Below, piece by piece: positions 32,890 through 42,124 of a stretch of 64,000 nt of DNA. The position numbers and the translations under genes are program-made. The stretch is from [Pseudopropionibacterium] massiliense (lineage in GTDB: Bacteria; Actinomycetota; Actinomycetes; Propionibacteriales; Propionibacteriaceae): assembly GCF_900607225.1 (NCBI RefSeq), contig NZ_LR027842.1, forward strand, positions 770,088 to 834,087, read 5' to 3'. Within the stretch, counting starts at the first letter, position 1; every line of letters begins with the position of its first letter. The notes beneath the pieces were generated by a model. It searched no databases and was not told where the DNA came from. It saw only the letters and a program-made list of their open reading frames with translations.

Positions 32890-34287
32890 TCACATGGTGA
32901 GGCGTTCGTCGTGGAGGCGGGCGCGTGGGACACCGAGCCGGCGAAGGGTGCGGCGCATCGCCAGGACGGCCCGGGGAGGTCCGACGATGAAGAACTGCCC
33001 TTCGGTCTTCGCGGCCTCGTCGAGTTCGGAGGCCAGGGTTTCCGCGGTGAAACGGTGGTCCTGCAACGTCAGGCGGGATGTGCCCCCGTACCGCTCGACG
33101 AGACCCCGGGCGGCCCCCAGGTCCGTCGGGCGCAGGCTCCACAGGAGATGAACCGGGCGATTCGCCGCGTGGGCGTCGAGCAGGCTGAGCAGCGGCGCGG
33201 CCCCGGCTCCCATGCCCACCAGGACCAGGGGACGCCCGTCCCCGGCTTCCGCGATGCGTCCGAAACGGCCGTAGGGACCCTGGAACGCGATGCGCGCACC
33301 GACGGGAAGGGTGGACAGCGAACCGGTGAAATCCCCGAGCTGGCGGATCAGGAAACCCAGGCGGTCGGGATCGGCCCGCACGACGGAGAACGGATGCCAG
33401 TCGCCGGGGATCCCTCGCCTTCGGGGGCGCCCGGAATCGTCCCCGGACGCCGAGATGACCTTGATGAAGAAGACATCCCCGGGTTCGATCCCCTCCACCG
33501 GCTCATCCGGGGTGATGGTGAGCTGACGCAGGTCCGCGGTGAGCCCTTCATTGAGGGCGACGGTGGCCCTGGGACGTCGCCGACGCCAGGCGTGCCAGGC
33601 CTACGCGATCAGGACGGCGGCGGTCACCACGTCGAACAGGAGGAGGAAACCCGCATATCCGCCGCGGAGCCGGATCAGGAGATGGGTGTGCCCCCAGATC
33701 ATGATCACCAGCACGAGGTTGATCCGGTGAATCCAGACGCCGATGTTGTGGGGCAGGACGCGTTCCAGCCAGGCCCGTGCCTGGGCGGTTCCGGGGACGT
33801 GGTCGACAATCCAGCCCGACAGGAAGAAGACCGCCAACGACACGGTCACGAGGTAGAGGTACCAGGCCCAGGTGCCCAGCCAGGCGCCCAACGGGTCGGC
33901 CCCGTAGGTGGATTCCTGGTGGAGCCAGGCCAGGAGCAGGGTGGCCAGTCCCAGCATGCCGTGGAGTCCGTGGACGGATGCCAGACCGACCCGGCGTTCC
34001 AGCCACCGCCACCGCAGGGAGAGCAGGATCGCCAGCAGCCACCAGGTGTAGGCGACGATGCCGAGGGCGACCTCCTGACGCATGGACATGGGACCCACCG
34101 CCTGGCTTCCGTAGGCGGCGACCATGGGAAGCGGCGACAGGACGGCCACGAGCCACATGGTCAGGCGGGCCAGCAGATGCTTCAACCGCACGGCCCGTTC
34201 CCGGGATCCCGGGAACGGGCCGTGCGGCGCCTCAGCGATTTCCGCGTGTCCGGGGGGTGACGCGGGAAGGTCCTCGGATGGGCTCAC
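32890..34287 (-). pseudogene. Ferric-reductase-like flavoprotein, broken by an in-frame amber
   Basis: A single frame encodes an N-terminal membrane half (about six helices; His residues in VHGLHGMLG, WLHQES, HRINLVLV and WGHTHLL as likely haem ligands) and a C-terminal FAD/NAD(P)-binding half (WHPFSVV, GPYGRFG, VLVGMGAGAAPLLSLL, FFIVGPP). A TAG at 33603-33601 splits them exactly where the sequence otherwise continues smoothly (VLIA, stop, AWHAWRRRRPRATVAL). One base change from a Tyr TAC would restore a 465-codon gene. GTG 34287 overlaps the flavodoxin stop as GTGA. Either a recent pseudogene, a readthrough gene or an assembly error. Confidence 0.8.
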
Positions 34288-34995
34288 AGACCCAGGTCCT
34301 TCAACCACGAGGAGACCGTGTCGGGGGCGCTCTCCATGTCGTCACGGGAGATCACCAGGGCGTTGCTGCCCACCGTCGCGGAGGGGGCGGCCCCGGCGAT
34401 GGCCTCCGGGGTTCCCGCCAGTCGTGAACCGCCGTGGGTGCAGAAGGGGATGATGGTCCTGCCGGACAGGTCCGTGCCCTCGAGGAAGGTGTAGAGCGGC
34501 ATCGGGATGTCCGACCACCAGATGGGGTAACCCAGGAAAACGGTGCTGTAGCCGCTCATGTCCGGGAGTGGTTTGATGGCCGGGCGTTCCTTGTTGTCCT
34601 GCTGGGTTCGTGCCAGGGCGATCAGCTCGTCGTGGTTCAGCGGATACGCGTCGACCGCTTCGATGCGGGCGATCTGTGCTCCGGTGCCCTGCGCGATGAG
34701 CTGGGCCGCGTACTGCGTGTTTCCCAGGGCCACGCCGTCCACCACGATCACGGAGTTCTCCTCCTCCGTGGTCAGCCCTGTCGTCTTGTCGGTCTCCGGC
34801 ATGGAGAAGTACACGACGACTGTGCCAGCGGGATCCGAGGAAGCCGTCACCTGGCTGGTCTGGCCCGTGGCGGTGCCCTGAGCGCTGGAACTCGATCTCT
34901 TCTCGTCGTTGCCCAGGATCGAACAACCCCCCGGCGGCCAGGGCTGCTGCCGAGGTCAGGGTGAGAAACGCGCGACGTGAGGCAGGTGTCATCAT
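34284..34995 (-). pseudogene. Flavodoxin-like Tat lipoprotein, frameshifted in signal peptide
   Basis: The main frame (GTG 34850 to 34284) is a 188-residue flavodoxin_4-type domain: VVVYFSMPETDKTTG, GNTQYAAQLI, STVFLGYPIWWSDIPMPLYTFLE and PFCTHGGSR. Just upstream, in another frame, ATG 34995 begins MTPASRRAFLTLTSAAALAAGG, a twin-arginine signal. Removing one base from the C6 run at 34927-34932 (G6 on the coding strand) joins them as AAGGCSILGNDE, a lipobox with Cys. So the intended product looks like a Tat-exported lipoprotein, shifted by one base in a homopolymer. Coupled to the ferric-reductase-like gene. Confidence 0.7.
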
Positions 34996-35039
34996 GTCCC
35001 CAACCTAGGAGCAGCTTCCCGAGAAGGCCACCACCAAGA

Positions 35040-35070
35040 CAGGTACTGTCATGACCTGTATCGAATTCAA
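35040..35070 (-). promoter_or_regulatory. MerR-type long-spacer promoter with dyad, before the flavodoxin
   Basis: Minus strand TTGAAT (35070-35065), a 19-bp spacer and TACCTG (35045-35040). The dyad ACAGGT / ACCTGT (35039-35044, 35054-35059) lies between and over the -10. A 19-bp spacer with an embedded dyad is the classic MerR-family arrangement. No merR gene is seen nearby. Confidence 0.45.
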
Positions 35071-35204
35071 CCGTGCCGACGAGGCGGGGACGACGAACCC
35101 CGGCGCCCGCCGAGGAAGGATCTGGGGAGGTGTCGAGGCGCGGGGTTGGCCTCCCGGGGCACGCCGAACGGGGCGGCGCCGGGAGGGCCATTGTCGCCAA
35201 CGGA

Positions 35205-35633
35205 TCACAGGGGCCGCGTCTCGCTCAGGACGAAGTGCTGTTCGCGGCGGCTGATGAGCCACCTGCCGTCCACCAGGACCAGGGTGTCGGTGTAGCGGAT
35301 CGAGTGGTCCACGACCACGTCCTTTCCATCCTCCTGCTGAACCAGGAGCGCCTTGCCGTAATGGACGTCGGTGGCGGTGTCGCCGTCAATGGTGATGACC
35401 TGCTGACCGTTGATGTGATAAGCGGTCTTCACCGTCGCCATGGCTCCGCCGAAGAGCTCGATGAGTCTGTCCCTGCCGTCGAACTCCATCATGAGGGAGC
35501 CATCCGCGGCGTACACCTCGACGTGGGTGTCGGGAGTGAACAGTTTGGCCTGCTCGGCGACGTCGGTCTCCAGGGTGGCAAAGAGGTCAATGACCTCGCG
35601 GATGGCTTCCTTGTGCTCGGAGAGGTTCGTCAT
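35205..35633 (-). CDS. SnoaL/NTF2-like fold protein
   Basis: 142-residue small alpha+beta barrel protein of the SnoaL-like/DUF4440 type (EVIDLFATLETDVAEQAKLF, TDVHYGKALLVQQ, IRYTDTLVLVDGRWLI). Such proteins bind or act on small hydrophobic molecules, but the substrate here is unknown. It follows the acetyltransferase by 52 bp and is probably in the same transcript with the Rossmann protein gene. The 200 bp after it holds the flavodoxin promoter. Confidence 0.8.
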   Translation of the reverse strand: MTNLSEHKEAIREVIDLFATLETDVAEQAKLFTPDTHVEVYAADGSLMMEFDGRDRLIELFGGAMATVKTAYHINGQQVITIDGDTATDVHYGKALLVQQEDGKDVVVDHSIRYTDTLVLVDGRWLISRREQHFVLSETRPL

Positions 35634-35685
35634 GGGATTGTTTCCTCCTGATTGTCGGGGTTGTCGGTATTTTCGGGGGAGGCCG

Positions 35686-36255
35686 TCACTTCTCGCGGAT
35701 GACCCGTGCGGGAACCCCTGCGACGACGGTGTGGGGTGGGACGTCCTTCGTGACGACCGCCCCGCCGGCTATGACGGAGTCGTTCCCGACCGTGACATCC
35801 GGCATCACCGACGCCCCGGCCCCGATCCAGACGCCGCGCCCGATGCGGGTTGGGTGGCAGTTGAGGATCGTGACGTCGTCGAGTCGGTGGTTGTCCGTGA
35901 CGATGGTGACGCCGGGACCGATGAAGGTGCCCTCATCGATGGTGATCCCACCAATCGACATGGCCGTGAAACTGTGGTTGATCAGGACTTTCGGGGCGAT
36001 GTGGATGCGGCGCCCGAAGTCGATCTGCATCGGGTGCAGGAGACTGATGGATGCGTCCAGGGGGCCGCCGAGTCCCAGTAGATCACCCCACAGTGCCGGC
36101 AGCGACGGATCCGCCGGGGGAGCCTGGTTGATGCGGAACATGATCTCCCGGCAGCGGACGAACTCGGGGCGCACGATGTTGGTGTAATCCTGCTCGAAGA
36201 GGCTGACGTCGTCGCCCCGGCTCAGGCGGTCCCAGATGTCTTCTTCTATTCGCAT
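35686..36255 (-). CDS. Maltose/galactoside O-acetyltransferase-like, left-handed beta-helix
   Basis: 189-residue hexapeptide-repeat acyltransferase (LacA/Maa/NodL type). The repeats are clear: IGGITIDEGTFIGPGVTIV, IGRGVWIGAGASVMPDVTVG, AGGAVVTKDVPPHTVVAG; the catalytic His is probably in TDNHRLDD. The N-terminal Mac-type helix region reads FEQDYTNIVRPEFVRC. Uses acetyl-CoA to acetylate a sugar or similar hydroxyl acceptor. Start at ATG 36255, four bases after the preceding gene ends. Confidence 0.88.
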   Translation of the reverse strand: MRIEEDIWDRLSRGDDVSLFEQDYTNIVRPEFVRCREIMFRINQAPPADPSLPALWGDLLGLGGPLDASISLLHPMQIDFGRRIHIAPKVLINHSFTAMSIGGITIDEGTFIGPGVTIVTDNHRLDDVTILNCHPTRIGRGVWIGAGASVMPDVTVGNDSVIAGGAVVTKDVPPHTVVAGVPARVIREK

Positions 36256-36259
36256 GGGA

Positions 36260-37012
36260 TCACCGGGAGAAGCGGGCGATGTCGTCCCGGACCTGTTCGG
36301 GTTCCTCCCCCAACGGAACGTTGTTGGTGTCCAGGACACCGTCTAGGGCGCCCCGTTCGTCCGGTCGGGTGGTGGCGAAGAGGGATTCGAGGTCCGTCAC
36401 GGGATCGCCTGCGACGCTGAAGATCTCCACCGTGCGGCGCACCCCGGATGGGCAAGTGGCACCCGCCAGGAGGACCTGGGCGATGTGACGCCGGTCCACG
36501 CCGGGCTGGCCCGTGACGAGATCGCCCTGGCGCAGATCGATGCGCCGGTCACCGGGCCCCTGGTAGTCGAACCAGCCGGGACGCACGATCGTGTAGGGGT
36601 GCCCCGAGACGCGCAGCAGTCGTTCGGCGCGCCGCTTCCACTCGACGAAACCGTAGTGGCTCGGACCCGACGAACGACTCGTGTTCATGGCAGTCATGAG
36701 ACTGATGTGGGTCCTGCTGTCCCCCAGCGCCTCCAGCAGCGTCGCGACGGTGGTGTAGAAACTGATTCCACCCTCACCGTCCACATCGCCGCCGTGGGTC
36801 AGGACCACCGCGTCGACATCCGCGACGAGTGGCCGCAGGTCGTCGGGGGACGCGGGGGAGGCCTCGACGACCTCGACCCCGTCCGGAAGCGTCTGCCGCG
36901 CCCTGGCTGCGTTGCGGGTCTGGGCGCGGACGGTGAGGCCGCGTTCGATGGCCTCCTCGACGACGACCTGACCGACCTGGCCCGTGGAACCGATGATCAG
37001 AACAGTGGACAT
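36260..37012 (-). CDS. NAD(P)H-binding NmrA/SDR-like protein
   Basis: 250-residue Rossmann protein beginning MSTVLIIGSTGQVGQVVVEE, with the atypical-SDR pattern for NAD(P) binding, ADVDAVVLTHGGD, and HYGFVEWKRRAERLLR with the Tyr and Lys of the SDR core spaced for sensing or reduction. Function unknown; NmrA-like proteins can be redox sensors or quinone reductases. First gene of the minus-strand group that includes the acetyltransferase and NTF2-like genes; divergent from the ABC exporter at 37256. Confidence 0.85.
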   Translation of the reverse strand: MSTVLIIGSTGQVGQVVVEEAIERGLTVRAQTRNAARARQTLPDGVEVVEASPASPDDLRPLVADVDAVVLTHGGDVDGEGGISFYTTVATLLEALGDSRTHISLMTAMNTSRSSGPSHYGFVEWKRRAERLLRVSGHPYTIVRPGWFDYQGPGDRRIDLRQGDLVTGQPGVDRRHIAQVLLAGATCPSGVRRTVEIFSVAGDPVTDLESLFATTRPDERGALDGVLDTNNVPLGEEPEQVRDDIARFSR

Positions 37013-37255
37013 GGGATGGCTCCATCGGTTGGTACTTGTTGCCGCGAGCCTATGCGCGGTGAACAAGACCACCGGTCTGCCCGGTTTCCCGGGGTCCGCC
37101 GGGGGAACTGACAGGGTCCCTCGCGATTGATACCATCCGGGACGGGTCACGGGGAAACCGGGCGCATCGAGTGGAGATGACGCCGGTGGTGTTCGTTGCA
37201 CGGGTGAAGTGCACCGGCCCGCGAGGACGAGGGCCTGGAGTGCCGAGGTGGATTG

Positions 37256-38230
37256 ATGCGGAGTGATGTTGAGGTTTCGCCGGTGATCGAGGTCTCGCAC
37301 GTGAGTCGTGTGTATCGGCGGCGGTTCCGGGGTGACTGGAAGGCGGCGGTGGAGGATGTGTCGTTTCGGGTTTCGGCTGGTGAGTCGGTGGCCCTGTTGG
37401 GGGCGAATGGCGCAGGCAAGTCCACCGTGATGCGGATGCTGGCCGGGGTGCTGCGACCGAGTGGGGGGACCGTGCGGTGTCTTGGTGAGGTTCCGGCTCG
37501 TCGGTCTCGTGGTTTTCTCATGCGCACGTCCCTGATCATGGGGCAGAAGCAGCGGGCGAATCTGGATGTTCCGCTGCGTGCTTCTCTGGAGTTGCAGCGG
37601 GTGTTGTACGACATGTCCCGCGATGAATTCGACGAGACCCTGGCTCGGTTCGAGGATCTTCTCGGGTTGGGTCCCTACATCGATCGTCCCGTGAGAACCC
37701 TGTCGTTGGGGGAGAGGATGCGTGGGGAGCTGGTGATGGGGTTGTTGCACCGCCCCGAGCTGGTGCTGCTCGACGAGCCGACGATCGGGCTCGATGCGGC
37801 TTCGCAGAGGTCGCTTCGGCGGTTCCTGCGGGAGTACAACCGCGACACGGGGGCGACGATCATCCTGACGAGCCACTACATGGAGGACGTCGAGGCGGTC
37901 AGTGATCGGGCCCTGCTCCTCGACGGGGGAAGGCTCGTCTTCGACGGGTCACTTCAGGAAATGGTCTCCCACGCTCCCCTTCCTCTGCGGGTGGGCCTCA
38001 CCCTCGATCCGGGGCGTGTTGACGAGGCGAGGAAGGTGATCGCGGTTTTCGAGCACAGGGAGATTCCGGGATCCGACGCCTCGGTGTTCCGGTTCGACAC
38101 GAACGCGTCCTCGCGTGAGGTGGTCGATGCCCTGACCGGGGCGGGGGTGGCTTTCACGGAGATCACCATCGGGCGGCCCGACATGAATGACCTGGTTGCC
38201 GCGCTGTATGCCGGGGGTGGGGCCGGGTGA
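37256..38230 (+). CDS. ABC-2 exporter ATPase (COG4586 type)
   Basis: 324-residue ATPase with Walker A GANGAGKST, Walker B LVLLDEPTIGLD and a signature region LSLGERMRGELVMGLL (LSLGE replaces LSGGQ, as is common in this subfamily). IIGSDASVFRF-like C-terminal accessory strands follow. Works with the two permeases downstream; the three-gene set is the usual DUF990 exporter of unknown substrate. ATG 37256 is taken rather than the adjoining TTG. Confidence 0.9.
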   Translation: MRSDVEVSPVIEVSHVSRVYRRRFRGDWKAAVEDVSFRVSAGESVALLGANGAGKSTVMRMLAGVLRPSGGTVRCLGEVPARRSRGFLMRTSLIMGQKQRANLDVPLRASLELQRVLYDMSRDEFDETLARFEDLLGLGPYIDRPVRTLSLGERMRGELVMGLLHRPELVLLDEPTIGLDAASQRSLRRFLREYNRDTGATIILTSHYMEDVEAVSDRALLLDGGRLVFDGSLQEMVSHAPLPLRVGLTLDPGRVDEARKVIAVFEHREIPGSDASVFRFDTNASSREVVDALTGAGVAFTEITIGRPDMNDLVAALYAGGGAG

Positions 38231-39006
38231 GGACGGTCAGGGGAGTCTGGGCGGAGGCCCTCGTGTTCTACCGGGCGGAGTGGCGGTACCCGGGGGCCGC
38301 TGTCGTGTGGATCCTGTTGAGTCTCCTCCAACCGGTCGTCATGCTGGCGATCTGGACGAACGTGGAAGGGATCGGTGGCGGTGCCGGCGGGGCGAGACTG
38401 ACGGCGTACTTCAGCATGGCGTTCGCCGTGAACAACCTGTCCTACACCTGGTTGATGTGGGACTACGGCGATCGGATCCGCTCCGGCGACTACGCCCTCC
38501 AGTTGCTGCGTCCGGGCGCGCTCGTGGGTCGTGACGTGGCGCTCACGCTGGGGTCGAAGCTCTTCTCCGGGCCCGTGGCGCTGGTCGGCGCGGCGGTGAT
38601 GTGGGTCGTGGGGAGGGCAGGTCTGGACGTTCGGTGGGATCAGACCCTGTTCTTCGTGGTCTCAGTGGCGATGGCGATCGTGATCCGGTTCCAGGTCGAG
38701 TGGGGGCTCGCGCAGCTGTCCTTCTGGACCACGCGGATGAACGCCGTCAATGGTTTGTACTTCGCGGTTCAGGGTCTGGCCTCGGGTTCCTTCGCCCCGC
38801 TGGCGCTGCTCCCGGACTGGTTCGGCACGGCCGCGTCGCTGACCCCGTTCCCGAGCATGCTGGCGCTGCCCCTGAGCCTGTTCGATGACGGCGTCTCCGG
38901 GTGGGTGGTTCTGGGGCAGCAGGGAATATGGGTCGTTCTGACTTTGCTGGTGGCCGGTGCGCTGTCCCGCAGGGCGGTGGCCCGATTCGAAACGGTGGCC
39001 GCCTGA
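38227..39006 (+). CDS. ABC-2 exporter permease (DUF990, COG4587 type)
   Basis: 259-residue membrane protein, about six helices (AAVVWILLSLLQPVVMLAI; FSMAFAVNNLSYTWLMW; VSVAMAIVIRF; GIWVVLTLLVAGAL). YALQLLRPGALVGRD is typical of this permease pair. GTG start overlaps the ATPase stop (GTGA). Confidence 0.88.
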   Translation: MRTVRGVWAEALVFYRAEWRYPGAAVVWILLSLLQPVVMLAIWTNVEGIGGGAGGARLTAYFSMAFAVNNLSYTWLMWDYGDRIRSGDYALQLLRPGALVGRDVALTLGSKLFSGPVALVGAAVMWVVGRAGLDVRWDQTLFFVVSVAMAIVIRFQVEWGLAQLSFWTTRMNAVNGLYFAVQGLASGSFAPLALLPDWFGTAASLTPFPSMLALPLSLFDDGVSGWVVLGQQGIWVVLTLLVAGALSRRAVARFETVAA

Positions 39007-39007
39007 G

Positions 39008-39793
39008 ATGCCGATCCGGTACTTCATTCGGTGTTTCTCGGCGTTGTTGAGGATGAGCCTGACCAGGCTCTGGGCCTACCGGGCGGATTTCTGGATGTCG
39101 CTCCTGTTGAGCGCCATCACACTGGGCGCGGATCTTCTCGGGTTGTGGGTCGTCGCGTCCAGGACATCGGTGCTGGCGGGGTGGTCCACTCAGGGGCTGA
39201 TCTTTCTGCTGGGTACGCACTTCATCGTCCTCGGGGTCATCGAGGTGACGCTGTACCCGTCCACGGTTCGGTTCATCGAGGGCATCCACGACGGAAGCGC
39301 GGACCTGATCCTGGTGAACCCCGGACCGCGGCCACTCCTGATCGGTGTGTCGGAGGTGGCGTTCGGCCCCCTGACGCACGTGCTGCTCGGTGTCGGGATC
39401 ACCGTGGCGACCTGGCTGAACGAGGGCGGTGGCCCGCTGAGGCTCGCCCACTACGTCGTGGCGCTCGCCCTGGGTATCGGTACGCTCGCCGCCTGGTGCC
39501 ACCTGATCGCCGCCCTCGGCATGATGATGCGCAGGGGCAAGGGGGTGCTGATCGTGGCGAATCAGATCCTCGAGGCCGTGGGACGCTGGCCCCTGGGTCT
39601 CCATGCGCTTCCGCTGCAGATCGTCCTGACCTTCATCATCCCCGTCGGGTTGGCCATCACCATCCCCGCGAGCAGTTTCATCGACGGGAGCCGCCACCTG
39701 GTTGTACTGGCGATCTCCTTCACGGGCTCCGTCCTGCTCGCCATCGGTGCGTGGAAACTCGCGGTCCGCGGTTACGTCGGAGCACAATGGTGA
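39008..39793 (+). CDS. ABC-2 exporter permease (DUF990, COG3694 type)
   Basis: 261-residue partner permease with about six helices (LLLSAITLGADLLGLWVV; LIFLLGTHFIVLGVIEV; IVLTFIIPVGLAIT; GSVLLAIGAWKLAV) and the DADLILVNPGPRP-like cytosolic motif (here SADLILVNPGPRP). ATG 39008 lies one base after the previous stop. Last gene of the exporter operon; a strong hairpin begins at its stop codon. Confidence 0.88.
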   Translation: MPIRYFIRCFSALLRMSLTRLWAYRADFWMSLLLSAITLGADLLGLWVVASRTSVLAGWSTQGLIFLLGTHFIVLGVIEVTLYPSTVRFIEGIHDGSADLILVNPGPRPLLIGVSEVAFGPLTHVLLGVGITVATWLNEGGGPLRLAHYVVALALGIGTLAAWCHLIAALGMMMRRGKGVLIVANQILEAVGRWPLGLHALPLQIVLTFIIPVGLAITIPASSFIDGSRHLVVLAISFTGSVLLAIGAWKLAVRGYVGAQW

Positions 39794-39835
39794 TCTCCCG
39801 GCCCGGGGCGTGTCCTTGATCCGGGCCGGGAGATC
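39792..39835. terminator. Bidirectional terminator between convergent ABC operons
   Basis: Perfect 15-bp stem GATCTCCCGGCCCGG / CCGGGCCGGGAGATC with a 14-base loop, starting within the stop codon of the upstream permease and ending 8 bp from the stop of the FtsX-type gene. Confidence 0.85.
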
Positions 39836-39843
39836 GGCGATGC

Positions 39844-41256
39844 TCAGTCGTTGCGACGACGCTGGGTCCCCAGCACCCGTTTCTGGAGGGGGTGGGTGGC
39901 CAACAGGGCCAGGGCCGCGAGCACGAAGCCCGTCACGATCACCGCGATCACCACCACGACCCCGGTCGTGGGCAGCTGATACCCGTGCTTCTCCGCTATG
40001 TTCACCATCGGCTGTGCCATGCCGAACCCGAGCAGATAACCAGTGGCGGTGACCAGCGCCAGCGGTCCCAGGTTCTCCAGCCACTGCGCCCGCGTGTGGA
40101 AGGGCTCGGGGGTACCGAGGCGGTGCAGCGCGATCGTGAGGTCGGAGCGTTCGAACACCGACGAGGCCTGGCTGATGAGGATGGAGGTGGCGGTCAGCAG
40201 TAGAGCGACAGCCAGGGTGATGACGACCCCCTTGGTGAAATCCCACGTGGCTTTTTCGGAGAAGGCCGTGAGGGCCTCGCTGTTCTTGCCGTTCATCTCG
40301 ATGGGCATCCTCCCGAGGTAGCCCGCGATCAGGGCCAGGATCCCCAGCCCGCCGATGCGGCGCCAGGCGCTTCGGGGATCGGCCAGGATCCGGCGCCCGG
40401 CCATCAGCACCGCGGGCCCGGGAAGCAGGAAGTACAAACGGGAGAAGCGCTGGAGCATCCACGGTCCGAAGAGGTTGTAGCCGAAGATCACGCAGCCGAT
40501 GATCGCAGCGAACACCACGTAGCCCATGACCTCCCGGCCGGCCTGGAGGTGAGGAAGCACGGCGAATGCGGCCACCAGGATTCCGGCGAACACTGCGACC
40601 CGCTTCCAGGTCGTGGGGGGCTTCACGCCGCGGCGTGCGACTCCCAGCGGGGAGATCCGCACCTGCCGCAGACCCCACCAGGTGGCGACCAGCGCGATGA
40701 CGATGTTCGCGGCGGCAACGGCCAGCGCCAGCCACCATGGAAGCACCAGCGTCACCGGTTGGGTCTGGAACTCCAGTGCTCCCCAGGCGGGGGCGGTCAC
40801 CAGGTAGAACAGGCCGCCGAGGAGGGTGCCGATGCCCGCCTGGATGGCCGAGTCGATCAGCGACATGCGGGTCACGTCACCGGAACTCAGGCCGAGCAAC
40901 CGCAGGGCCGACAGCCGCTGCTCCCGGCCCCGTGCCCCCAGCACCGCAGCCGAGGCGGACAGCGAGATCATCGTGGGCACCAGCAGGGCCGTGGCGATCA
41001 GGGCCAGGACGAAGTAGAACATCAGGACCAGGTCGAAGGAGGAATCCTCCGCCTTGAGGGCGGCCAACAGGCCCGTGGGGTGGCGCCAGCGTTCGTGGAA
41101 CATCATGGTTCCACCCGCGACGGTGAAAGCCAGGGCCGCGGATATGGTGTTCGCCAGCACCGAGGCGAAGAACAGCAGGGTCTCGCCCTGGCGAACCGCG
41201 AAACGTGCGCGGGTGAGCTGGAACGTGAGTCCGGTCAAACCGGTGGCGGCGCTCAT
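39844..41256 (-). CDS. FtsX/MacB-like ABC exporter permease
   Basis: 470-residue membrane protein with two FtsX-like halves of several helices each. Conserved features include the long loop after LMFYFVLALIATALLVP, ALRLLGLSSGDVTRMSLIDSAI (FtsX signature) and LPWWLALAVAAANIVIALVA. A second FtsX-type module follows (DLTIALHRLGTPEPF). Pairs with the LolD-like ATPase whose stop overlaps its ATG. These pairs often export peptides or confer peptide-antibiotic resistance. Confidence 0.87.
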   Translation of the reverse strand: MSAATGLTGLTFQLTRARFAVRQGETLLFFASVLANTISAALAFTVAGGTMMFHERWRHPTGLLAALKAEDSSFDLVLMFYFVLALIATALLVPTMISLSASAAVLGARGREQRLSALRLLGLSSGDVTRMSLIDSAIQAGIGTLLGGLFYLVTAPAWGALEFQTQPVTLVLPWWLALAVAAANIVIALVATWWGLRQVRISPLGVARRGVKPPTTWKRVAVFAGILVAAFAVLPHLQAGREVMGYVVFAAIIGCVIFGYNLFGPWMLQRFSRLYFLLPGPAVLMAGRRILADPRSAWRRIGGLGILALIAGYLGRMPIEMNGKNSEALTAFSEKATWDFTKGVVITLAVALLLTATSILISQASSVFERSDLTIALHRLGTPEPFHTRAQWLENLGPLALVTATGYLLGFGMAQPMVNIAEKHGYQLPTTGVVVVIAVIVTGFVLAALALLATHPLQKRVLGTQRRRND

Positions 41257-41963
41257 CGCGAGACCTCCACGTCGAGGCGGCGGTCGGTGTGGACCAGGCC
41301 GTCGCGGATCTCCACCAGCCGCGAGCACCAACGGGCGACCGCAGGGTCGTGGGTGACCACCACCAGTGACGCCCCGGCCTGGGCGACGGTCGCGGTCAAC
41401 AGCTGCATCACCTCGTGGCCCGTGGCCTGGTCGAGGGCGCCGCTCGGTTCGTCCGCGAACACCACCCGGGGGTTCGCCGCCAGCGCACGGGCGATCGCGA
41501 CCCGCTGTGCCTGCCCACCGGACATGTCGGAGGGGCGGCGATCGGTCAGCTCGGGAATACCGATCTTCGCCAGGACCTCATCGGCCTTCGCCAGCGCGGC
41601 GCGACGCCGGGTGCCGGTGAGCAGCAGTGGCAGCGCCACGTTCTCGCGGGCCGGGAGCTCCGGGATCAGCTGGCCGTCCTGGAAGACGAAACCGAACTGG
41701 CCCAGGCGCAGGTGGGAGCGCTGCGCATCGGACATCTCGGTGAGGTCCTGGCCCGCGAACAGCACCCGGCCGTCGTTCGGGACCAGCACCCCCGACAGGC
41801 AGTGCAGGAGTGTGGACTTGCCGGAGCCGGAGGGCCCCATGATGGCGACGGACTCCCCGGAGGCGATGGTGAGGGAGACCCCGGCCAGCGCCTTGACCGT
41901 GCCGAAGCTCTTGGTGATGTCGTGGGTGGCCAGCAGGGCCGCTGAATAGGTGTCGTCGAACAT
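41253..41963 (-). CDS. LolD/MacB-like ABC exporter ATPase
   Basis: 236-residue ATPase with Walker A GPSGSGKST, Q-loop FVFQDGQLIPELPARENVA, signature MSGGQAQR, Walker B VVFADEPSGALD and switch His in VVVTHD. ADEPSGALD and the short length are typical of MacB/LolD/BceA exporters. ATGA overlap with the FtsX-type permease. The divergent kinase-regulator fusion at 42342 is the likely controller, by analogy with Bce-type modules. Confidence 0.93.
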   Translation of the reverse strand: MFDDTYSAALLATHDITKSFGTVKALAGVSLTIASGESVAIMGPSGSGKSTLLHCLSGVLVPNDGRVLFAGQDLTEMSDAQRSHLRLGQFGFVFQDGQLIPELPARENVALPLLLTGTRRRAALAKADEVLAKIGIPELTDRRPSDMSGGQAQRVAIARALAANPRVVFADEPSGALDQATGHEVMQLLTATVAQAGASLVVVTHDPAVARWCSRLVEIRDGLVHTDRRLDVEVSR

Positions 41964-42124
41964 GTCTCAATTCCATCGCCGGGATCGGTCGTGCGCCACA
42001 GGGCGCACTCCACATTCGGGGTGGTGCCAGCACTACCCATTCTCCTCCACCGCATGCCCTCCCCGAAGGGGGTTGAGCCGAGTGCCAGCGAATCGGTCGT
42101 GTCGAAAATCATCCCGATCAAAGC

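Noticed and set aside
38747-40738. 663-codon minus-strand open frame
   Set aside because: Crosses two real genes on opposite strands and the terminator between them; shadow.
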